From the NCBI RefSeq assembly GCF_000067165.1, contig NC_010162.1, positions 1,116,001 through 1,180,000 of the forward strand: a DNA stretch of 64,000 nucleotides. Direction: 5' to 3'. Made by a program: the position numbers and the translations under genes. This document shows, in pieces, positions 43,792 through 52,357 of the stretch; the first letter of the stretch is position 1; every line of letters begins with the position of its first letter. The notes below the pieces were generated by a model. The model worked only from the letters and a program-made list of their open reading frames with translations, was not told where the DNA came from and made no database searches. This DNA is from Sorangium cellulosum So ce56 (GTDB taxonomy: Bacteria > Myxococcota_A > Polyangia > Polyangiales > Polyangiaceae).

Positions 43792-46700
43792 TCGAGGCCA
43801 GCGTGTTCGAGCCCATCGCGATCGTCGGCCGCGGGTGCGTCCTCCCGGGCGCGCTCCACCCCGCGGCCCTCTGGGACAACGTGCTCGCCGGCCGGGACCT
43901 CCTGTCCGCCGCGCCCGACGGCCGCTGGCGCCTCTCGCGCGAGCGCGCGCTCGCGCAGGAGGGGCCTTCCGCGCGCGGCGCGCGCGACGTGCGCGACGCG
44001 AAGGACCGCGCGTGGAGCGACCGCGGCGGCTACGTCACCGGGTTCGACGAGCACTTCCGCCGCGTGCTCGCGAGCGACCCGTTCCCGCGGCGGGGCGGGA
44101 CGCCCGAGTCGCTGCTCGCGCTCGACCCGCTCTTCCAGTGGGTGCTCCACGCGGGCCGCGAGGCGCTGCGCGAGGCGGGCCACGAGGGCCGGTCCGACCG
44201 CGCGGGCGCGGTGCTCGGGAACCTCTCGTTCCCGTCGTCGGCCATGTCGGCGTGGGTCGAGTCGACGTGGCTCGGCGATCTCGCCGGCGTCCCGCGCCCC
44301 GATCCGCGCAACCGGTTCATGTCGGGGCTGCCCGCCCACCTGCTGGCCGACGTGCTCGGCCTCGGGGCCGGGGCGTTCGCGCTCGACGCCGCGTGCGCGT
44401 CGTCGCTGTACGCGATCGCGCTCGCCTGCGAGCGGCTGCAGGATCGCGAGGCCGACCGGATGCTCGCGGGCGCGGTGTGCCGCTCGGACGACCTCTTCAT
44501 GCACATCGGGTTCTGCGCGCTGTCGGCCATGAGCCGCACCGGGCAGAGCCGCCCGTTCTCGTCGGAGGCCGACGGCCTGGTCCCGGCGGAGGGCGCGGCG
44601 TTCGTTGTCCTGGAGCGCCTGTCGGACGCGGAGGCCGCGGGCAGGCCGATCCTCGGCGTGATCCGCGGGATCGGCCTGTCGAACGACGGCCGCGGCCGCG
44701 GCCTCCTGGCGCCCTCCGTCGAGGGCCAGCTGCGCGCGATGCGGGCCGCGTACGCCATGGCGGGCCTCGATCCCCGCGAGGTGTCGCTGCTCGAGTGCCA
44801 CGCGACGGGCACGCCCCTCGGCGACGCGACCGAGATCGCGACCCTCAAGGAGGTGTTCGGCTCCCGCGAGGTCCCGCTCGGCTCGCTCAAGTCGAACCTC
44901 GGTCACCTCGTCACGACGGCCGGCGCGGCCGGGCTCCTCAAGCTGCTCGGCGCCATGGCGGCCGGCGTCCGCCCGCCGACGCTGCACGCCGATCCGCTGA
45001 GCGAGGCGGTGGCCTCGAGCCCCTTCCGGGTGCTGCAGCGCGCCGAGCCGTGGGAGGGGCGGCGGCTCGCGGGCCTGTCGGCGTTCGGGTTCGGCGGGAA
45101 CAATGCCCACCTCCTCGTGGAGGCGTACGAGCCGTCCTCGCCGAGGGGCCGCGCGGCCCGCGCCGCGCCGCAGGCCGCCGCGGCGGCCTCGCGCCCTGTC
45201 GACGCCGGGCGCCCCGCGCCGGCAGGCCACCTGGCCGTGGTGGCCATGGGCCTGTGCGTCGGTGAGCTCAGCGGCGTCCGGGCCTTCGCGGAGCCGCTCC
45301 TCTCGGGCCGCGGCGCGGATCCCCGCCGGGCGGCGGTCGCGCTGCCCGCGGATCGGCTCCGGTTTCCGCCGCGCGATCTGCAGCAGGCGCTCGCCCAGCA
45401 GACGCTGCTGCTCGAGGCGGCGATCGAGGCCACCGAGGGGCTCGCGCTGCCGCGCGATCGCACCGCCGTGCTGATCGGCATGGGCGCCGACACCGAGGTG
45501 TGCCGGTACATGACGCGCTGGCGGCTCGCCGAGACGGCGCCGGCGCGGCTCGGTCCGTCGGTCGACGTCGGCGCGCTCCAGGACGCGATCATCCCTGCGC
45601 TGCAGGCGGCGGGCGTCGTCGGGAACATGCCCAACATCCCGGCGAACCGGCTGAACAGCCAGCTCGACGTCGGTGGACCGTCGTTCACGATCGCGGCCGA
45701 GGAGCTGTCCGGCCCCTGGGCGCTGCGCGTCGCGTCCCGCGCCCTGCGCGCCGGCGCGGTGGACGCGGCGATCGTCGGCGCGGTGGATCTCTCGTGCGAG
45801 CCCGCCCACGCGGCTGCGCTCGAGGCGCTCGGCGTCCGCCTGCCCCCCGGCGACGCCGCCGTGGTGCTCGTGCTCGAGCGCCTCGACGACGCCGTCCGGG
45901 AGCGGCACCCGGTCCTGGCCGTTGTCGTGGACGAGCCGGCCGACCCTGGCCTCGTGCTGTCGTCCACGGATCTCGCGCCGCGGTTCGGCCACGCGCACGC
46001 GGCCTCGGGCCTGCTGCACGTGGCCGCCGCGGTGCTCGCCTGCCGTCACGGCCGCAAGCCCGACGGGGCGCCGTGGTCCGACGAGATCCGGGTCGCCGAG
46101 GTCCGCTGCGCCGGCCTCGGCGGCGGCTCGCTGTCGGTCCGCATCGGGGCCGGCGGCCCCGCCGCGCCGCTCCCGCCGCCGCGATCGGCGGAGGGGCCGA
46201 CGCTGACGCTCCCCGCCCACCCGCCGGCGATCGTCGTGCCCGGCGCGGCCTCCTGTTCATCCCCCGGAGACTCCATGGAACCTGCGCCGCCTCTGCCGTC
46301 CGCTCTCGACGACCTGCCGCCGCTGTACCCCGGGCCCACGGGGTTCTCTGCCGCCGACGCGGATCGGGCGCCGTCCTGGGACGAGCCGCCGCCGGTCGGG
46401 CCGGCGGTCGTCACGGCCGTCGCCGCGAGCCTCGCAGAGGAGCCGCCGCCGGTCGGACCGGCCGTCGTCGCGGCCGCTGCCGTGGACATCCCGGGCGACG
46501 TGATCGCCGGCGCCGCGGCGTTCACCGTGCAGCTGGCGCAGATCCACAAGGAGTGGGCGGAGCAGCAGGCCCAGGTCCACCGCCGGTTCCTTCAGATGCG
46601 GCAGCGCGCGCTGGACTCGCTCGTGCAGGCGTCGTCGGGCGCGGCCGCGGTGGTGGTCGAGACCCCCTTGGCGCAGGTGCCCCACGCCGCGCCGGTCCGT

Positions 46701-49700
46701 ATCGAGGGGCCGCGCCTGGTCGATGCGCCGCGCCTGGTCGATGCGCCGCCGCTCGCCCGCGCCGAGGCGCCGCAGCTCGCTCGCGCCGAGTCGCCGCGTG
46801 TCGTTGAACCGCCGCGCGTCGTCGAGGCCCCGCGCCCCTCCGCCGCGCCGCCCCCTGCGCCGCGTCCCTCCGCCCAGCCGGTGCTCTCCGCGGCGCCTTC
46901 CGTCGCGCCCCGCGGCCCCCGGTTCAGCCGCGAGCAGCTCGAGCACCTCGCCTCGGGGCGGATCTCCGACGTGTTCGGCCCGCTCTTCGCCCGGCAGGAC
47001 GCCTATCGCCGCCAGGTGCGCATGCCCATGCCGCCGCTGCTGCTCGCCGATCGGGTCACCGGGATCGACGCCGAGCCCGGCTCGATGAAGCTCGGCACGA
47101 TGTGGACCGAGACCGACGTGCGGTGGGATTCCTGGTACCTGCACGACGGCGCGATGCCGGCCGGCGTCATGATCGAGAGCGGCCAGGCCGACCTGCTGCT
47201 CATCAGCTGGCTCGGCGCGGACTTCGAGAACAAGGGCGAGCGCGTCTACCGCCTGCTCGGCTGCGAGCTCACCTTCTACGGCGGCCTGCCGCGCCCGGGC
47301 GACACGCTCGTCTACGACATCCACGTCGACGGGCACGCGAAGCACGGCGACGTCCGCCTGTTCTTCTTCCACTACGACTGCCGGATCGGCGGCGAGCTGC
47401 GCCTGAAGACGCGCAAGGGCCAGGCCGGCTTCTTCACCGACGAGGAGCTCGCGAGCTCCGGCGGCGTGCTCTGGGACGCGGACACCGCCGAGCCCGCGAC
47501 GACCGCCCGCCTCGATCCGCCCCGGATCGCGTGCGGGAAGTCCGCGTTCGACCGGGCCGACCTCCTCGCGTTCGCGGCCGGAGACGGCGCGGCGGCGTTC
47601 GGCCCCGGCTTCGATCGTCTGAGCACCCACGTCAGGACGCCGCGGATCAGCGCTCCGCCCATGCTGTTCTTCGATCGCGTCGACGTGTTCGACCCGGCGG
47701 GCGGCCCGTGGAAGCGCGGCTATCTCCGGGCCACGCTGCCGATCACGAAGGACGGCTGGTACTTCGAGGGCCACTTCAAGGACGACCCCTGCATGCCGGG
47801 GACGCTCATGTTCGAGGGCTGCCTGCAGGCGCTCGCGTTCTACATGGCGGCCATGGGCTTCACGGTGGACGCGGACGGCTTCCGCTTCGAGCCCGTGCCG
47901 GAGATCCCGTACCTGCTCCGCTGCCGCGGCCAGGTGGTCCCGGCGAGCCGCGTGCTCACGTACGAGGTGTTCGTCGAGGAGGTCCACGACGGCCCGTGCC
48001 CGACGGTGTTCGCCGACTTCCTGTGCACGGTCGACGGCCTCAAGGCGTTCCACGCCCGCCGCGTGGGCCTGCGCCTCAGCCCCGACTGGCCGCTGACGAG
48101 CGCCCCCGAGCTGCTCGACGGCCACGTCGAGCCGGTGCCGGTCGCGCGCGTCCCCTGGTCCGAGACGGGCGCGCCGCCGCCGGACGGCGCCTCTGCAGAC
48201 GCCGGCGGCTTCCCGTTCGATTACCGGAGCCTGCTCTCGTGCGCCTGGGGCAGGCCGTCGGACGCGTTCGGCCCGCTCTACCGCAGGTTCGACGGGGGCC
48301 AGCACGTCGCCCGGCTCCCGGGGCCGCCGTACCACTTCATGAGCCGGGTCCTGTCGGTCTCGCGCCCCATGGCGGCGATGAAGGCCGGCGCCGAGGTCGA
48401 GGTCGAGTACGACGTCCCGGAGGACGCGTGGTACTTCGACGAGAACGCGAGCCTCACGATGCCGTTCGCGGTGGTGCTCGAGGCCGCGCTCCAGACGTGC
48501 GGCTGGCTCGCGAGCTACGCCGGCTGCGCGCTCTCGACCGACGGCGCGCTGTACTTCCGCAACCTCGACGGCAAGGGCACGCTGCACGCCGAGGTCCTGC
48601 CGGCGCCGGCGCCGGCAGTGAGCGCGCTGCGCACCCGATCGCGGCTCACGAACATGTCCCGGTCGGGCGGCATGATCATCCTGTCGTTCCGGGTCGAGTG
48701 CAGCCTCGGCGGCGCGCGGGTGTACGACCTCGACACGGTGTTCGGCTTCTTCCCGAAGGCCGCGCTCGCGACGCAGATCGGGATCCCGCCGAGGCCCGAG
48801 GAGGTCGCCGCGCTCGATGAGCCGTCCGATTTCGAGGTCGATCTCCGCGAGCGCCCCGCGCGGTACTGCGGCGGCAAGCTCGGGCTCGCGCGGCCGTCGC
48901 TGCTGATGATCGACCGGATCGACGGCCTGTGGCAGGCCGGCGGCCGGAAGGGGCTCGGCCGGCTCCGCGCGCGGCGGGACGTGCACGCGTCGGAGTGGTT
49001 CTTCAAGGCTCATTTCCTGGGCGATCCAGTGCAGCCGGGCTCGCTCGGCATCGAGGCGATGCTGCAGACGATCCAGTTCTGGATGCTGCACCAGGACCTC
49101 CACGCGGGCCTCCGCGACCCGCGGTTCGAGCCCGTGATGACGGGGCACGAGCACTCCTGGCGGTACCGGGGCCAGGTGCTGCCGGCCAGCCGGCGGGTGA
49201 CGGTCGACACCGACATCCTCGAGGTCGGCCGCGACGATCGCGGGCCCTACGTCATCGCCGAGTCCTACCTCTGGGTGGACGGCCTGCGCATCTACGGCGC
49301 GACGCTCGGCGTGCGGATCGTCGACGGCGCCTCGCCGCGGGCGCGGCGCGACGTCGGCTTCGACCCGCGCGCGAGCGCGCGCCGCCTCGCCTCGCTCCCG
49401 GGCGCCGTGGGCGGGAGCCCGCGCCTGCGCCCGCAGGAGCAGCCCGCGGCGAAGGCCGCGCCGGCGCCGGCGCTCGACGACGTCGAGGAGGTGCTGGACC
49501 CGGACGGGTGGGTCGCGGACCACCGCCCCACGTGGACGGTCCCGGCGCTCCCCGGGATGAGCATGGTCGACCGGCTGGCCGGCGCCGCGTTGCGGGCGCG
49601 CCCGGGGAGCGTGGTCGTGGCCGTGGAGGACGTGGTGGTGCAGCGCTGGCTGCCCGTGCCGGGGCCGGTGCGCGTGAAGGCCGAGGCGACCGGATCCGGC

Positions 49701-51578
49701 GACGTCCTCGACGTCCGGCTGCTCGCGTGGCGCGAGGCATCGAACCCGGCGCTCTCGCGGTTCGAGCCCGTGTGCACCGGCCGCGTGCGGGTGGCCCGTG
49801 ACTACCCGCCCGCCCCGGCGCCGGAGCCGGCGCTCGACGCGCCGGAGGCGGACGATCCGTACGCCGCGGGGACGCTGTTCCACGGCCCTGCGTTCCAGTA
49901 CCTGACCGCGCTCCGCCTCGGCGCGCGCGGGTCATCGGCGGTGCTGGACCCCCGGAGGGGCTCGGTGCCCGCTGGGACGCTGCACCAGGGCATGCTCGAC
50001 GCGCTGACCCATACCATCCCGCACGACCGGCTGTCGCTGTGGGATCCGGGGTGCCCGCCCGCCCAGATCGCGTTCCCGTCGCGCATCCCGTCGCTCCGCC
50101 TGTACGGGCCGGCGCCCGAGTCGCCGGTGCGCGTGGAGGTGCGTTACGAGGGCCGTGACGATCGCTTCGTCTCGTTCCGGGTGCAGGCCATCGCGCAGGC
50201 CGGGGTCGAGGCGGGAGAGCGCGTCTGGCTGGAGCTCCGGCTGGTCGAGGTGCTGCTCCCGCAGGGGCCGATCGGCGGCGCGCCTCCCGGGATCCGCCGG
50301 GCGTTCCTGCGCGATCGCGCGCCGGTCGACCTCGCTGTCTCGCGCGTCGACGCGGCGTCGGGCGAGGCGCGCTGCAGCCCCGCCGACGTGCGCACGATGG
50401 ACTGGATGCCCGGCACCGTGGCGCAGCTCTACGCCGCGTCGGGCGACCTCGTCGAGGCGGCGGCGGTGAAGGATCACGTCGCGCGGCGCGCGGGCGTGCA
50501 CCCGTCGACCGTGTCGCTCGCCGGCGTCTCCTCGGCGCAGCCGCTCACGCGCTGGCCGTTCACCGTGGCGCGCGAGGGCTCCGAGGTCGTGGTCCGCGAC
50601 GCGGGCCCGCCCGTGATCGACATCGCGCCTGTCCGCCGCTACTGGGGCGCGGCCATGGGCATCGGCCGGTGGCCGGCGGAGGACCTGTACTTCGGGCTCA
50701 TCGAGCGGTTCATCCGCCGGGTGCACGTCGTCGATCCCGAGGCGTTCCGCGCCGTGAAGGGCCGGAGCCTGCTCTACCTCGGCAACCACCAGGTCGGCGT
50801 GGAGTCGCTGCTGTTCGGCATCGCCGTGTCCGGCCTGACGGAGGTCTCGACGGTGACGCTGGCCAAGGCCGAGCACCGGACGACGTGGCTCGGCACGATG
50901 CTCGCGCACTGCTTCGCGTACCCAGGCGCGCGCGATCCGAAGGTGATCACGTACTTCGATCGCGAGGACAAGGCGTCGCTCGGGAGCATCATCGCCGAGC
51001 TCGGGGCCGAGATGCAGGGGGCCGGCAAGGGCGTGATGGTGCACGTCGAGGGCACGCGGTCGCTCGAGTGCCGCACGCCGGTGCGCAAGATGAGCGGCTC
51101 GTTCATCGACATGGCGCTCGCGGTGGGCGTCCCGGTGGTGCCGGTGCGCTTCTCCGGCGCGCTGCCGCCGGAGCCGCTCGAGCGGCGGCTCGAATTCCCG
51201 CTCGGCATGGGCGTGCAGGACATCTGGATCGGCCGCCCGCTGCTGCCCGAGGAGCTCGCGGGGCTGACCTACAAGGATCGCAAGGACCTCGTGATCAGCG
51301 GCATCAACGGGCTCGGCCCGAGCAACACGGAGGAGCAGCCGTTCCCCGGGGATCCCGCGTTCGCGGCGTCGGTGGACGCGTGGGTGGACGAGGCGGGCGT
51401 CGCGCACGAGGACGCGACGGTCTTCCGGGTGCTGCAGGCGTGCGCCGATCCGACGCCGGAGACGGCGGCGATCCTGGAGGCCGCGCGCACGGGGCGGCTC
51501 GTCGCGCCCGACGCGCGGCGGGCGGACTGGCTGCGGAAGCTCGCCGCACGGCTCCTCGGGAGGCGGCTCGGGGGGTGA
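43788..51578 (+). CDS. pfa3: Pfa3, PUFA synthase KS-CLF-DH-DH-(DH')-AGPAT
   Basis: 2596 residues from a GTG overlapping the pfa2 stop. Ketosynthase (about 5-450) with Cys203 (DAACASSL). Chain length factor (about 480-815), where the active Cys is replaced (FTIAAEELSG near 635). A Pro-rich linker and helical segment precede four FabA-like hotdog units (about 1057-1850). Units 1, 2 and 4 keep His (WYLHDGAMPAG 1119, WYFEGHFKD 1329, WFFKAHFLGD 1742); unit 3 has WYFDENAS. A PKS-type dehydratase-like region follows (His1912, LFHGPAFQ, Asp2071). The C-terminal acyltransferase (about 2290-2560) has GNHQVGVES and VEGTRS. It dehydrates/isomerises intermediates and likely transfers the finished acyl chain to lysophosphatidate. 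No acyltransferase of AT type was seen between CLF and DH. Confidence 0.95.
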   Translation: MIEASVFEPIAIVGRGCVLPGALHPAALWDNVLAGRDLLSAAPDGRWRLSRERALAQEGPSARGARDVRDAKDRAWSDRGGYVTGFDEHFRRVLASDPFPRRGGTPESLLALDPLFQWVLHAGREALREAGHEGRSDRAGAVLGNLSFPSSAMSAWVESTWLGDLAGVPRPDPRNRFMSGLPAHLLADVLGLGAGAFALDAACASSLYAIALACERLQDREADRMLAGAVCRSDDLFMHIGFCALSAMSRTGQSRPFSSEADGLVPAEGAAFVVLERLSDAEAAGRPILGVIRGIGLSNDGRGRGLLAPSVEGQLRAMRAAYAMAGLDPREVSLLECHATGTPLGDATEIATLKEVFGSREVPLGSLKSNLGHLVTTAGAAGLLKLLGAMAAGVRPPTLHADPLSEAVASSPFRVLQRAEPWEGRRLAGLSAFGFGGNNAHLLVEAYEPSSPRGRAARAAPQAAAAASRPVDAGRPAPAGHLAVVAMGLCVGELSGVRAFAEPLLSGRGADPRRAAVALPADRLRFPPRDLQQALAQQTLLLEAAIEATEGLALPRDRTAVLIGMGADTEVCRYMTRWRLAETAPARLGPSVDVGALQDAIIPALQAAGVVGNMPNIPANRLNSQLDVGGPSFTIAAEELSGPWALRVASRALRAGAVDAAIVGAVDLSCEPAHAAALEALGVRLPPGDAAVVLVLERLDDAVRERHPVLAVVVDEPADPGLVLSSTDLAPRFGHAHAASGLLHVAAAVLACRHGRKPDGAPWSDEIRVAEVRCAGLGGGSLSVRIGAGGPAAPLPPPRSAEGPTLTLPAHPPAIVVPGAASCSSPGDSMEPAPPLPSALDDLPPLYPGPTGFSAADADRAPSWDEPPPVGPAVVTAVAASLAEEPPPVGPAVVAAAAVDIPGDVIAGAAAFTVQLAQIHKEWAEQQAQVHRRFLQMRQRALDSLVQASSGAAAVVVETPLAQVPHAAPVRIEGPRLVDAPRLVDAPPLARAEAPQLARAESPRVVEPPRVVEAPRPSAAPPPAPRPSAQPVLSAAPSVAPRGPRFSREQLEHLASGRISDVFGPLFARQDAYRRQVRMPMPPLLLADRVTGIDAEPGSMKLGTMWTETDVRWDSWYLHDGAMPAGVMIESGQADLLLISWLGADFENKGERVYRLLGCELTFYGGLPRPGDTLVYDIHVDGHAKHGDVRLFFFHYDCRIGGELRLKTRKGQAGFFTDEELASSGGVLWDADTAEPATTARLDPPRIACGKSAFDRADLLAFAAGDGAAAFGPGFDRLSTHVRTPRISAPPMLFFDRVDVFDPAGGPWKRGYLRATLPITKDGWYFEGHFKDDPCMPGTLMFEGCLQALAFYMAAMGFTVDADGFRFEPVPEIPYLLRCRGQVVPASRVLTYEVFVEEVHDGPCPTVFADFLCTVDGLKAFHARRVGLRLSPDWPLTSAPELLDGHVEPVPVARVPWSETGAPPPDGASADAGGFPFDYRSLLSCAWGRPSDAFGPLYRRFDGGQHVARLPGPPYHFMSRVLSVSRPMAAMKAGAEVEVEYDVPEDAWYFDENASLTMPFAVVLEAALQTCGWLASYAGCALSTDGALYFRNLDGKGTLHAEVLPAPAPAVSALRTRSRLTNMSRSGGMIILSFRVECSLGGARVYDLDTVFGFFPKAALATQIGIPPRPEEVAALDEPSDFEVDLRERPARYCGGKLGLARPSLLMIDRIDGLWQAGGRKGLGRLRARRDVHASEWFFKAHFLGDPVQPGSLGIEAMLQTIQFWMLHQDLHAGLRDPRFEPVMTGHEHSWRYRGQVLPASRRVTVDTDILEVGRDDRGPYVIAESYLWVDGLRIYGATLGVRIVDGASPRARRDVGFDPRASARRLASLPGAVGGSPRLRPQEQPAAKAAPAPALDDVEEVLDPDGWVADHRPTWTVPALPGMSMVDRLAGAALRARPGSVVVAVEDVVVQRWLPVPGPVRVKAEATGSGDVLDVRLLAWREASNPALSRFEPVCTGRVRVARDYPPAPAPEPALDAPEADDPYAAGTLFHGPAFQYLTALRLGARGSSAVLDPRRGSVPAGTLHQGMLDALTHTIPHDRLSLWDPGCPPAQIAFPSRIPSLRLYGPAPESPVRVEVRYEGRDDRFVSFRVQAIAQAGVEAGERVWLELRLVEVLLPQGPIGGAPPGIRRAFLRDRAPVDLAVSRVDAASGEARCSPADVRTMDWMPGTVAQLYAASGDLVEAAAVKDHVARRAGVHPSTVSLAGVSSAQPLTRWPFTVAREGSEVVVRDAGPPVIDIAPVRRYWGAAMGIGRWPAEDLYFGLIERFIRRVHVVDPEAFRAVKGRSLLYLGNHQVGVESLLFGIAVSGLTEVSTVTLAKAEHRTTWLGTMLAHCFAYPGARDPKVITYFDREDKASLGSIIAELGAEMQGAGKGVMVHVEGTRSLECRTPVRKMSGSFIDMALAVGVPVVPVRFSGALPPEPLERRLEFPLGMGVQDIWIGRPLLPEELAGLTYKDRKDLVISGINGLGPSNTEEQPFPGDPAFAASVDAWVDEAGVAHEDATVFRVLQACADPTPETAAILEAARTGRLVAPDARRADWLRKLAARLLGRRLGG

Positions 51579-51580
51579 GC

Positions 51581-51699
51581 CTAGACTACAGCCGTACCTG
51601 GTCCGAGGTGCGGCTGTAGGCATCAAAATCGTCGAGAAATCCCTGTCCGTCCGCCCGCCTACAGCCGCAGATGGGCCGCAAGTATGGCTGTAGTACTAG
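51581..51699. mobile_element. MITE/REP-like palindromic element, copy 2
   Basis: 119 bp, about 96% identical to the copy at 20046 and in the same orientation. It begins 2 bp after the pfa3 stop and ends 7 bp before the stop of the convergent DUF4276 gene, so it makes up essentially the whole intergenic space. Its two nested inverted repeats could also act as a two-way transcription terminator. Confidence 0.75.
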
Positions 51700-51706
51700 G
51701 TGGCTC

Positions 51707-52357
51707 TCATCGCGGCCATCCCTGCGAGCGCGCGACAGCGCGGATTGCTTCGGCGAGCTCCGCTTCGAAGCGCTGGAAAGCCGGCAGTGCTCGCAGCGCC
51801 TCGAGGCTGACCTCTTTGCCGAACAAGTCGAAGAGGCGCTGGGGGTTTCGCCGCATTCCTCCTTCTTTCAGGAGCCGCCTCAGCGTCTGCTTGGGATCGT
51901 CCTCGCGTTCTGGCTCGGCGGGAAGCGCTGATCGCGCTCCGTTACCGAGCCAGGGCCGGAAGACCTCGGCATCGACCAGCATCCATGCCTCGGTCTCGTG
52001 CACTGGAACGCAAGGGACCGCCACGAGGTTCGGAAACGCGCACCGAGCGGCGGCTATTCCCGGGTCGATGCAGCGCCGTCGCGCAGATCTGGGATCGCCT
52101 GCGCCGTCGGCATGGATGACGAACAGCGTGCATTCTGCCCAGCGGTCGGCGATGGCGGCTGCGATTCGCTCGGCGCGCTCGCCTGGGGCCGGGTGCGGCG
52201 CATCGATCCCCAGGCTGTCCGCGACATCGCAGGCGCCGGGAAATAGCGACCGGGCGAGCGTGGACAGCAATCGATCGAGGAGCGGCAAGAGAAAGTCGTA
52301 GTCACTCGGACCTTCCGCATAGAGTCCTGCGCGGAGGTAGAGCCGCCTTCTGCTCAT
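51707..52357 (-). CDS. DUF4276-like, Toprim-type predicted nuclease
   Basis: 216 residues. The N-terminus has an acidic motif like Toprim nucleases (YAEGPSDYDFL, Glu15 and Asp19), then FVIHADGAGD (Asp84, Asp88) and HETEAWMLVD. This matches my memory of DUF4276, small proteins encoded beside OLD-like ATPases. Its ATG overlaps the stop of the ATPase gene by 4 nt (ATGA), so the two are translationally coupled. By analogy with OLD and PARIS (ATPase plus Toprim effector), a role as effector nuclease in phage or plasmid defence is inferred, not shown. Confidence 0.75.
   Translation of the reverse strand: MSRRRLYLRAGLYAEGPSDYDFLLPLLDRLLSTLARSLFPGACDVADSLGIDAPHPAPGERAERIAAAIADRWAECTLFVIHADGAGDPRSARRRCIDPGIAAARCAFPNLVAVPCVPVHETEAWMLVDAEVFRPWLGNGARSALPAEPEREDDPKQTLRRLLKEGGMRRNPQRLFDLFGKEVSLEALRALPAFQRFEAELAEAIRAVARSQGWPR

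Noticed and set aside
20046..51699. The two repeat elements taken as ends of one large composite transposon
   Set aside because: They are only 120 bp, lack a transposase, and no matching outer ends or target duplications of the whole 31 kb were seen. Reported as separate copies instead.
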